Positions 35,385 to 46,875 of a stretch of DNA of 64,000 nt are shown piece by piece. The stretch is from contig JAXDDX010000056.1 of NCBI GenBank assembly GCA_034670405.1, positions 1,674,501-1,738,500 on the forward strand, given 5' to 3'. The position numbers and the translations under genes were made by a program. This DNA comes from Hoplostethus atlanticus (taxonomy: Eukaryota > Chordata > Actinopteri > Trachichthyiformes > Trachichthyidae). The notes beneath the pieces are model-generated. The model saw only the letters and a program-made list of their open reading frames with translations. It was not told where the DNA came from and did no database searches. Positions within the stretch are counted from its first letter, which is position 1; each line of letters begins with the position of its first letter.

Positions 35385-37179
35385 CTGAGCTGCACACCAA
35401 AACATCGGTTCACTGGCACTCTGCAGTCAGGAGGATTGACAGCATAGAGACAGGGTGTGTGTGTGATGCCAGTGGAGGGTGTATGCGTTCGTGTGTGCAC
35501 ATTTATACTGTGTGTGTGTGTGTGTGTGTGAGTGATGTTCAAAACTCTCCCTCTCTTTTTTTTCTGTGTGTGTGTGTGTGTCAGTGTGTGTGTCTGCTGT
35601 TTACGCTACCTAGGGAGACAGGCCTCCTATCGAAGCTTGACTGTGTGATTGGATCCAGTGAGAATCCCAATGAAGCAATGATTATCTCAGTGGCAGCTCC
35701 ATACTCCCAGCACAACCCACAGGCAAGCCCAACCCTGCCTGCTCACACCAGATGGAAAGTGGGGTGGGGTCTGCAAGGAAATGAGGAGAGGTTCAACCGC
35801 TTCAACTGCTATGAAGGTGACTGCGGCAAAAACTAGTGGCAAAATGCAATCTGATCATATCTAATGGCAGATAATTGTTGATGTGTGTGTGCAGACAGCA
35901 TGTTGAAATACATAAAACCAGAGCCTGGAGATGGTTGGACAGTTGGGAGGATGGTTTACCTACTGTGATGCTTCAGGGCATCCAGGTTTACCAAGAGAGA
36001 CAATTCCAGGAGTGACTCACCTTTCCAGGAGGATTACTGTCAGACAATCATTTTGTCCCTTTTCAAACCGCCAAAGATCATTCTTGGTGGAAAGGTGACT
36101 CCAGTCCTGCGAAACACATTCGAAATCCAACATTTTCTCTTCTGGTTGATCTTAGTTGTGATTTATAATGCTGATCTAGCCCCTCCTGACCTCAACTGCA
36201 GTATTATCAACAGACATACACAAGCAAAACCTTTCAACAAGTAATTAGTGTGTGTATGTGCACATGCGCAGGCACTTTGCATGTTTAATCCATATAACAC
36301 ACACACACACACATTTGCGTCTGTGCTCAAATGTGATGCAGTGATAAGTGACTATGTAATGACAAATTACACCGAATGTGTAGCGATTAGAGCTGTGTCA
36401 CTCAAGTCAATCCACAACTGGGTCATCACATCGCCCATCTGGCTGCTGTGAGGCTGCACAGGGCGACTCCGTGTGATTTAGTCTCATATAAGCGTCAGAT
36501 GCAGGACATGAGACTGGCCTGCTGCCACGGTGCCTGGAGGGGCAATTTTAGCCATCACGGGTTGGCAGACTGAACCGATAGTCCTCCGCACCTGTCTGCC
36601 ATCACACATGGAAATCAGGGCCCACCATTCACACCGCTCACCCACGGGTGTTGCATATTTTATGAAAAAGACTCGAACATTGTAGTTGGCTTCCTCCAAC
36701 GTTAAAATAATACAAATGTTGCACAACAATCGCACAAAAAACACGTTTTATTTTAAGCCACAGTGAAAATAAGGCTGATAGAGACTCAGCTGCAATAACC
36801 CATACACTTATTGAATGACAGCGGCTGGATACACTCTCAGCCTCGGGCTTAAACGAAAAGCAGAGCATGGCTGTCTGATTGAATGGGTTTGTAATGCAAG
36901 CCAAATAGGTTTGTTCTAATGGGACTCAGCCTCAGTGGCGGCTGCAGAGGCTTACGCCAGCACAATAACAGCAGTGAGGAGAAGTGGAAAATGCCCCATC
37001 AATGTTTGATTGGCTATGAGAGGCAGAACCAACACAAAGGGGTTGCTGTGTTTACTAATGGCCGTTTGGTGGGGCGTTATTCAATGAGCCTTGACTTCAC
37101 GAATTACCGTATTAGTGAGGAATGGTTTATGGTTATGTGTTCGTATGCATATGTGTGTGCGTTCTGCGACAGCCTGTAC

Positions 37180-37434
37180 GCCCAGCTATATTTTTACTAT
37201 CGCACAAGGTCTAAACGGCCCCAGAATAGAAACCGGTTGGGAGACCGTCCTTCAACCGGTGAGATCCAGGGTCAAACGGCCATAACAGCAAGCGTCCCCA
37301 CTGTCACCGGAGGGCTTGAACCCAGACTCCCCGCTGAAGTGTCCTTGAGCAAGATACCGGCTGAATCCCCACCGGCTCCGCCGAGCTACATAGCTGACCC
37401 TACGCTCTGACCGCCCTGCGGAGGGAGGGCACAC
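37180..37434. repeat. Possible dispersed fish repeat fragment
   Basis: Sequence such as GGGCTTGAACCCAGACTCC followed by AAGTGTCCTTGAGCAAGATA resembles common interspersed repeats of fish genomes (B-box-like GCTTGAACC, then the familiar 'tgtccttgagcaag' word). The family is not identified and no boundaries are certain. Confidence 0.3.
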
Positions 37435-40007
37435 GGAAAGAGAAGTTCACCTTGAGGGATCACAAGAGAATCACACACAAAAAAAAACATGAGGAATAAG
37501 AACAGAAAAGGTGAGTTGTATGGCAATTTTTGGGTTGTTGAGGTATTTGTTACACGCCTCTCCAGTGTCCCTTAACCTAAAAAAAAAAGTGTTGAAAAAT
37601 GTCAAAATAAATAAATAGTATTTCCAACACCTTGGTCTTTTACAGGCATGCTTTACAGTGCCTTTACTGTAAGCTTCAAAGGCACACCACCCAGCTAATG
37701 ACCTGATTTCCTAGTATTCTTGAATTCATGGTGGCAGAGAAAGAAACAGTCAAATCTTTCTGAATATATTTGACTGCAATTGGTATGTTTTAAATATATT
37801 TGAATGTCATACGGCAATTTATTTTGTAACCGGCTTTGTCAAGATGTGTATCGAGTTCCTCATGCATGTGCAAGCGCAGATTACCAACCCCTTTTTTTCC
37901 CTTTAGGTTTCCTTTTCTGCTCCTGGAAAACATGAATAAACACAACTGTTGAGAAGCCGTGGATGTATTCACCACCAGCTCTCAGTGTGATAAAACGGAG
38001 TAGAGCCGGACTAATGATGGGACAGAGTGTATGGGGGGAACCACTCCGATGGGAGCGGCAGCACTGATCTGCGTGTTTGCATGTGTTTTGCAACCTCAAA
38101 TAGCTTAGATAAGTGGATGCTTTTCCTATGGATGTATTTATAAGGAACCACATTAGCGGGCCAGGGTTGTTGTGTGTGTGTGTGTGTGTGTGTACGTGAC
38201 AGTCAAGACTACCCAGCAGCTGTGAAAAGGCCTGCAGAGACTGGTTTCTGAATGTGTTTTATTTATACAAATGTGTACACAGTCAATAATGATGAATAAG
38301 GAAAAAAGCAAAGCTCCTACATTGCTCAGTGGAACCGTCATCACTGGTGAATCTGAGATTTGAGGCCTAATGGGGGAAGAATCTTATTGATTAAACCATC
38401 TAGTATGTACTGCAGTCTGCTATTAAACATGATATTGGTTTTGCTTACACACATACTGGCTCCTATGGGCAGCCCAGAAGAAATGCATTGGACATACAGC
38501 AGTATAGTGCCGGTGCTGGGTGTTGAGGGCTCAACTTACCGAGGGCAGAGAGGGAATTGAACCAGAAACCCCCACGTCAGCAGACATTTAGGAAATCAAC
38601 ACAGCATCGGGGGCCCTTTTGCAATAGTTCTTCAATATTTCCTCCTTGTGTTGGCTTTCCAAATGTACTTGGAACTTAAGAGGGAAAACAGGGGATTTAA
38701 CCCAGGCTTAGTGCAGCTTCTGAGCTCATTCTGAGCTTGGTCGAGCTTTGCTTTCCTCTGGATGCTGTCTCTCAAAACACGTACACGTTATGTAGCGCTG
38801 GACCCATAATCGCCTGGACTTTGTGAAACATTTTATTCCTCTGTGTTTCAGAGTCTAACAATTTTGCCTGTGCAAACGATGAAGGATACAGTAAACTTTC
38901 AATTCAATTCAAAACACAATTCACTTTCGATTCAAGTGTGTTCCATAATCGCCCAAATCACCTTGAATTTATGAAGAAGAAAGACTACTTGTCACTACTA
39001 GCTGTCAATTAAGATTTTGGCCTTTGGCTTGTTCAATACTCTAAAAAGTTCATGAGCCTGAATTTACTTTTGACAAGTTTTCCTTGATAAATCAAGACTC
39101 CTCATACTTCTACGCCTTGTTTCAGACATAACAACTCATAATAGTGGCGTGCTACTCAAGACAAACTGATTGGTGAATAACATTGAAATCATTATCAAGT
39201 GTAATTAGATTTTTCTGTCACTTTTGAAAAAAACAAACCTCAGGAGTATGCAGAGCATTAGCAACTCAATCAAAGGAACTAAATAGATTTCAAGGGTTCA
39301 AGACAGCTGTCAGTGTAAGATTAGAAGAAAACAAAGCCTTAACTGCGATATTGAAGTCACAGATCAATTCCTTCATGAGTTCAGTTTCTCTCTTAATCAC
39401 ATGCTCTTCCTTTGAAAATGAACCATATGTTAATGGTAATGGAAACAACTTTCACTAGTGCAGCTCTGAAAATTGTCTTGAAATTCTCCAAAACATTCTC
39501 CACATACTCCAAAACACAGTTGATTAAAACATTTAGAAATGTCATTTCAGCAGGAGAGTTAATCACACAGATCTAAACTAAATTAGATGACATCTTGATA
39601 GGAGAGAAAAATATTATTTGAACAATATACATACTGTAGATGTTGAAACTTCCAATGGTAATAGGCACCTTGTTGTACTGGCAATATCAAAATAAGAGAT
39701 TATTATGCCTTGGAAGTTGACCATACACATGGAATAGGATGTTCCTTGTCAAAAGAAAACTACAGTCCGATGAAGGGAACTCCCAAATGGCACACAGGTA
39801 AATTGTATCCCTAGTAATGACAACCACCAGCACAGTGAGTCTGAGTCTTTTTCAACGTGAGGAAATGAAGACTATTACAAGTAATGAAATGACTGCAGAC
39901 AACAGACTCCTTACTCAACGATCAAACCTTAAGAGGATCAAACGACACATTAAGAGTTAAACCTTAATCTAAGGGATCAAGAGTATAGTTCTGCCAGTGT
40001 GGAGAGC

Positions 40008-40010
<3 letters not shown>

Positions 40011-40042
<32 letters not shown>
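40011..40042. repeat. (TG)n microsatellite
   Basis: Sixteen uninterrupted TG units. Confidence 0.97.
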
Positions 40043-40045
<3 letters not shown>

Positions 40046-40498
40046 GGGTATATTTGTCCTCTTTACGCAGGTGCATGCCTTCATACAAAGAAGATGATTA
40101 GTCTTCTGCAGAGCAACAGGTGTTTCAGCAGTAATTGTCCATCACTTGCATAAATCATTGTTACCCATGCTGACATAAAGATTTGATTCTAGCGTTGTTT
40201 TCTGCTAGATAAAAGCCGCCAACGTCGTTTCATAAAGCACATTTTTTAAACTTTCACACCCAGAAAAATAAGGAAGTTTTAATATACTTGCCACTGGAAT
40301 CATGCAAGAAATATCTCAATCCCTGCGATATATTTGTGTACTGATGACATGAAACTGATGTCTTTAGCAACTGTAGTCGCTGGATAAAGAGCTAGCATTT
40401 TTAATCCGCAATACAGAGAAAGCAGAAGCTGTTAAAGCTATACTATGACGAAGGATGCAGCTTTAAAATCAGTGGAGATGTTGCTAAGTTTAAGACGT

Positions 40499-40500
<2 letters not shown>

Positions 40501-40535
<35 letters not shown>
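40501..40535. repeat. (AC)n microsatellite
   Basis: About 17 uninterrupted AC units, 310 bp beyond the putative cep128 polyA signal. Confidence 0.97.
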
Positions 40536-40537
<2 letters not shown>

Positions 40538-40846
40538 CTTTCCGGACAACTGAACATCTAAACTCTTGTAACACGGATCAAACGAGATGATGTACAACTT
40601 GGGAGAAATGTTTACACAGCAGGTACTTTGTTTGTGCCTTTGAAGTGTAGCAGCAAATTAAAAAGAAGACATTTCTCGCCGGTGTGGCTCTGAGTCGTTC
40701 TCTCCACCGGAGGACCTGGGGGAAAGCAAACCATATACCAAAGGGAGGAGACGGAGCCTCGAGGCTGCCGCACAGCAAACACTTCACTTTGAAATGAAGA
40801 GGACATGAAGTGTGCTTGTAAAACCAGACATTTAGGTGCATGGAGA

Positions 40847-40852
40847 TTTATT
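40847..40852 (-). terminator. cep128: Putative cep128 polyadenylation signal
   Basis: AATAAA on the minus strand (TTTATT on plus), about 770 nt after the cep128 stop. It is the only AATAAA on that strand that I found between the stop and this point. T/G-rich sequence (TGTCTGGTTTT) follows on the minus strand. Confidence 0.5.
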
Positions 40853-41618
40853 TGTAGTGCATATATTCTCTCCACATTTCATAAAAAATAGACATAGAGT
40901 TTCTTTTTACAAATATATACTGCATGAAACAAAAACTATAAATTCATAAAGAAAATCAGTCAATACATTAAAACCAAAATAAAATTGATCATATTGTTGG
41001 GAAAATCAATGAACACAACTGACTTACACAACTGTTCCATGATGTGAACAACACAATGTTGGTATAAAAAAAACAAGACCTGCATCTGGTATATGAAGTT
41101 CAAAAGGCACCATAGTTCAGTAGTAGTAAAGTTTTTCACTAGTTGAATCATATTGAATCAGTTTAGCACAAACACATTGGCATGCTGATATCAGAGGACA
41201 AGCCGGTCAAAAGGTAAACAATAGTTAGCTGAGCAGTTAAAAATGGTATAGCAATATAAAAAATGTCACTTCAGTAGAAATGGCTGTTTTGGCTTCCACT
41301 TAAATGGTTTATGTCTTTTTCAATGTACTGAATACATTCAAGTTCTTATAAATAACATTTCCAACGCTGCAAAGTCTCATTTACAGCGACAAAACTTCAA
41401 CGCATCTCTGAAAGTTAGTTTTGAACACTCACAGGCTTACCGTGTTGCACTAGAGCACCTGCAATGATTGCCGGGTTGAGGTAGCCATGAGGGTTATGTT
41501 GAGTGCGAGGCCTGTTGGTGAATTCAAGTCCTTTTGTTTTCGCTGAGCACCAGGCACGTAGAGCAGCGTTGAGCTGTAAGCACCGTGTCTTTAAGTGTGT
41601 AGAGAGATGGATAAGGGT

Positions 41619-41707
41619 TCACTTGAAGCTGAGGTGGTCCGTGAGGGTCTTGGCCCCATTCATCGAGGAGACATCTAGTTCTGGGCTGGCTAGGCGCTTG
41701 TGAGGGG
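41619..41707 (-). CDS. cep128: cep128 exon q, terminal exon with stop
   Basis: Acceptor TCTCTCCCCTCAG preceded by (CT)39, entering in phase 1. It reads S-PHKRLASPELDVSSMNGAKT then LTDHLSFK and stops at TGA (41619-41621). The phase fits exon p exactly, and SSMNGAKT resembles human ATMNGTSS near its end, so this is taken as the true C-terminus. The other frame, which runs further and is open, is rejected on phase. Confidence 0.8.
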
Positions 41708-41712
41708 CTGAG

Positions 41713-41796
<84 letters not shown>

Positions 41797-44775
41797 CATT
41801 AGCCTCTGTGTTATTTTATAACTATTACTTATCCAGTCACAGTACAAAGTGTGGAAATAAAAGATTAATTTCTACCGCTATAGATTATTTATTGCTAACA
41901 TTAACTGAAACAGTCCTGACAATACATCATGGTTATATTGTACATTCACAGTGATCCCAGAATAGCCACAGACATGATTTTGGTCACCAGAAATCTTGAC
42001 ATGCGACAGACAGCCACGGCTACTGTAAGTATGCTACTCACACATTGTGGCAGATGTCAGTAAGCTGCTCAGGAAAGCGCTACAATTGATTTTGGACATG
42101 ATCCACTGGCAGCGATACAGAGAGACACACTTCCAGAGCATCAATATGAAGACTTCCATCAAGTTGAGGTCTGGGTGCCACGGTGCTGCCACTTCTGAGA
42201 GACTAAGACGTACTGGATCTAAATATAACACTGACACGGTGCACGGCTGCACGATTCATTGTGTGTATCCCAATTTTAGCTTTTAATTAACTGTAGAATT
42301 CAGTGATACTGAAACATTTAATTTCATGTAATTTCCCTTAGATTGCCTGCTAGACTAGAAAGACACTGACAAGATGCAAAAAGTGCCATAAAAAATGTTC
42401 AACATGACATGACAACATGTAGCAAAATAATTGGGATTATCAGTTTAGCCATAATTGTGCAGCCATGCGATGGTGTGGTACCTCAACATTTGATAATACT
42501 GGCAGAGAGTCTCAAACTACCTGCAATGCAGCCCTATAGAGGGAACAGGACTACCATCAAAACCTGCAGAGGAGAACTTTTCTGCCTATGACTTTTTTTT
42601 CAGCTTCGGTATAAAAATACTCACACAGTGTGTCGGATCTCTGGGAGCTGCTGAGGAAACTGCCGGGGCCTTTGATGGAGGAGGAGAGGGCAGCCAGTCT
42701 CAGGCTCCTGGAAGTGGCGTCCAACTTCTCATCCTGGGAGACAAGAGGACCTACTGACTAAAAAGCGACTACACCCAAAATCCCACAATCTATGTTGAAT
42801 GTTTAATCTCGAAACATGTCCAAAAGCTGTCCACAGTTCTACCGACTCGTTGTACAGTCATCCAGTTTCATGCACTTCTCAGAGCACACACCTAATGCTG
42901 ACGGCTTGCGGACCAAACTTTGGCTTTCCATGAAATCTTTTATCAGTTTGGGGAGTGACTGTTTTGAGACACCTTTACACTTGTCGCATTTCTGAATAAT
43001 CCACATATCTGATCACATTTTATAGACAATCAGATAAATAACTTTTGCAGACTGTGTGCATGTAAGATCGTGGCTTCTTTTAACTTTATCCCTGAATATT
43101 TTGTGATGCTGTTGCCATTTTATGGTGGGAAGGGTCTGTGATGTGCTAAGGGACATTTTTGCCTCTTTCCTTGGCTGAACTTCAGCGCCTTGGTCCACCG
43201 AGACATTAGATAGGCTTACACCAAGTAAATAAATGAATGGTTAAAACTGAAAAAGACTGAAGGTGCATGTCAGAGGGGCAGCCTTTGTAACAAGTACCAC
43301 TCATCAGATGTAATATGGGGTTCACTGCCTTAACACACTGAAGCGAGGCCACCTAGTCGCTCCCATCTCGAGTACTTTAATCCTGTGCGAACAAATTGTT
43401 ACCATTGTAAAAGTCCTGTAGTAACAATTATGCTCCAGGCATTGTCCTGAAAAACAACAGGGCTCTGAGCAGGGCTTTAGAAACTGGTGTCACAAGTACA
43501 GCACCGCCATTAAAGCTGGAGTAGAAACAGACTGCGGTGGCTGGCGTTGCTGACTCTAATCAAGATGGAAGCCTCATAAAGATGTTCCATCCATCCCTTT
43601 TCCTTAAACAAACCCCGGGTGGGCAGCAGCTATTAAGCTAATGCAATCGCCACTTATTGCTCAACATGGGAGTCATTTGGCAAACCAAGAGGGTAATCTG
43701 GCAGATTAAAACCGTTTAAAATGTGACTGTCGGCGGCTGTTAAAGGGTGGTTTCAAACTGCTGATGGCAATCTGCTGTCAACAATGATGTCTTGATGACT
43801 CCCTTGGCGGAAGGAGAGAAAGGGGTGAAGATGAATGTGGCGATTAAACAGTGACGGGTAAAATTCAGGTTCTGCGTATGTGTTGCATTTGTTTTTTCCC
43901 GCTGCGCATTACCAGCGCGTGCAAAATAATTCATTTATTCACCACAAGTTAGAAATGAGGTTGCAGCGATGCCAGTTGTTTAGAGTGGACGCTGGGGCCG
44001 GTGTGGGCGAGCCAGACTCATGAACAGCTCTCACGGTGAGGCTGTCCACATCCGAGCTCCACGCCGCTGCCGTTTGAACAGAGCGGCGCAATTAGTGACT
44101 GAAATAGAAAAAGTGTGGGTTGTTGTCTGGCAGTACTGGCTCTCATACGGCATTAGAGAGCTTGCGAGTACAGATTAGCGGATTTGCAATTGTGTGGTGT
44201 TTGCGTGTGGCGTACTCGATACTCTTGGACTCTGCGCTTGGACTCGTCCAGCTGGTGCTGCAGGTCCCAGACAATCTCTTTGTGCCTGGCATAGCGCTGC
44301 TGCACCAGTTCCCTCTGCCGCTGAGATTCCTGAAGTAGTCACAAAATGGAGGTCGCATCACAACCCAACCAGAACCAAAATGGCAACGGTCATTAACCAG
44401 GCCAGAGGGGGAAAAAACACTGGACATTTCATAAGTGAAAAAACTGCCCTTATCAAACATCTGCTGGTAAATTATGGTATCAGAAAATACTGAAATGTAT
44501 TACTATCTATCAAATCACATATAGATCATACATGGCTGTAACGCTGAACTTTAGAAGTGATGTATCATTGTGTTTCAGACACAAACAGGGGCGGCGGTAA
44601 AACGGGGTTGACCGAATCTATCGACAGTTAAAGCCAATCCGGTGCTACAGGTGGAACCCACCGACCCACCGACCCACCTCCAGGTCTTTGAAGTTCTCCA
44701 TCAGACACGGTTTTTCTGGCACTGACTCCAGGTGGTCCAGGGCTGTTCTTGTGCTCTGGGGACCATGAGCACACG

Positions 44776-44820
<45 letters not shown>

Positions 44821-46239
44821 TAATTAGATTAATCTAGAATTACAGTTAAAATTAAGGCATTTAACTGAGAATCTTGGCCAGAGCATTAAACAATAAGTGC
44901 AACAGCATCAATGGTCAGGGATCCCAAAACCATAAGTAATCTTATGAAAACAAGGGATTACAATACAATGAAAAAAAACTAAAAAGGAGTCGGAGAAAAC
45001 TACACACTTTGATAATACAATATAATGGTTCACCTTTCTATTCATATACCTTCTATGGATTCTTTCACAACTGTTTGAACAGGACTGTGGTATGAATCAG
45101 CAGAGACGTGCTCGTCTGTCAAGCCTGCGTGTTCACACAGAGCGAGCATGACTTCATACCGCCTCCTGCAATTCAGGACAATTCAAAAGACATGCTAATT
45201 GAGGACTTTTTTTTTTTTGTTACCACACAATACATCGGGCTCAATCTGCCGCTAAGTGACTACTCAAGTCCCACTCCATTCCATTCACCTCTCCACTTAA
45301 TATTTCAATTGCCGTTTCCCCGGCCCCCGTTCGGGTGGAGCGTTTAAAGCATCAAAAGAGCCGGCTGTTACGAGGCGTTACGCGACACGCCGACATACAA
45401 GTAAGACCCGCTGACGGATGATCCCCAGCACCGGGGCTGGACGCGTGGGTAAGGGTGGGGGGTCAATGCGGCCTGCCACTTTGTTGTTGTGGTAAGCAGA
45501 AATTATTTGAATTGATGGCACGACCCTTCATTCTCACGACAGCTAATTGAAGGCGAAGCGGCCGAGCGTGCTGCGTAATTGTGATGGATCGACGGAGATT
45601 GTTGGATGGCTTCATTTTTTCTTTTATTTTCGAGAGCCTGTAAAAAGTGCTCAAGTCAATAGAGCCTTTCAATAGTCTTAAGTAATATTGGGGCGTCTCT
45701 TTCATGCTGACATCTAATAGCTAATTAATGATGTTGGCAGTGGACGTTAACAGTTTGGACGGCGGGGTCAATACTGTACCATCAGCACCGCCCGGCCAGC
45801 GGCGGCTCCTCAGTTCTTAACCCCATCAGCAAGATGTGCGATGATTAACGGAGCTCTGAGCCTTGACTGAAGCAATCACTTCCAACCCTGCTGTTGCACG
45901 AGTTAGCCGCTATGGGTTGCTAAGCAAACACAGCCTCAGGCCAACCTGCCTGCACGGCTAGTAGACGGACTTCTGCTAACAGACAACATGACTTCTAAAT
46001 GAATCAGGGCACTTCAAATCTCTACCTTTTCTGACTCACACCAATTAAACACACCGATTCTCTTTAATTGCACACATAATATTGTTAACTTTGATAAAAA
46101 AAAACATCAGATCTTACCATCTCCAAATCCAATATGCGATCCTGTTGGGACACAAACACCACACCATTACTTCTCATGCCTTTGACACAAAGACCAAGTT
46201 AGAACTGGTACCAAAGTGAGGGAATAACACATAAAGTGC

Positions 46240-46287
<48 letters not shown>

Positions 46288-46843
46288 CAAACTGACAGAA
46301 CAGAAGAATAGAGTGTTCCAACAAATGGGTAACAAGGGAAGGAAATGAAGGGGCTGGGGAGTCTATAGCAGACAACAGGCATCTTATCACACACACACAC
46401 GCACACACGCACATGCACACGCACACGCACGCGCACACACACACACACCGCTCTTGCCACTCATCCAGCTCCTGAGTGATGTTCCCTCTCTAATGGTGCA
46501 TAAGTGATGCTATGCCTCTTATCTGCCACTCAAACACACACCTGCAACAACCCCCCCCCCCCCCCCCCCTCCTGTGTCTCGGTCTATAATGTGTTGGTGG
46601 TTTGTAATAGAGGTAGCCTCTCTTTCTCAACGCCCCCACCCCCCCACCCCCCCACACGCCTTCATCCCTGTCTACCTCCCTCTCTCTATACACGCCTGTC
46701 TTTTCCCTCTCCCTCACTTTCTCTCTATGTCTCTCTCTCCTCATCCTTCATAATTAAAAGCTCGTCTGGGTCTGAGAAGGCTGATTAATTGCACACAAGC
46801 TCTGGCAGGTGCCATCATGCAGTCACAGATGGGCCCCCTGTAC

Positions 46844-46875
<32 letters not shown>

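Larger units (their letters stand above)
32051..40845. other. Intergenic region between convergent nrxn3 and cep128
   Basis: No supported gene on either strand. It contains CA/TG runs near 34.56, 35.51, 38.17, 40.01 and 40.50 kb, a purine minisatellite at 35.3 kb and a possible dispersed repeat at 37.2-37.4 kb. The stretch 38.87-39.98 kb is notably smooth AT-rich DNA without simple repeats. I looked for a deiodinase (DIO2, located here in mammals) and saw none. Confidence 0.7.

Noticed and set aside
35234-35836. 200-codon open frame on plus
   Set aside because: It runs through the purine minisatellite and TG repeats (Gly/Glu/Arg and Cys/Val runs), so it is repeat-derived.
36919-37410. 163-codon open frame with a Pro-rich end
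   Set aside because: No recognisable domain, ends in a dispersed-repeat-like segment, and has no splice or codon support.
41524-41706. Longer frame through cep128 exon q (PLTSAQPRTR... or similar)
   Set aside because: The wrong phase for exon p; the frame matching the junction ends at TGA 41619-41621 and resembles the CEP128 tail.
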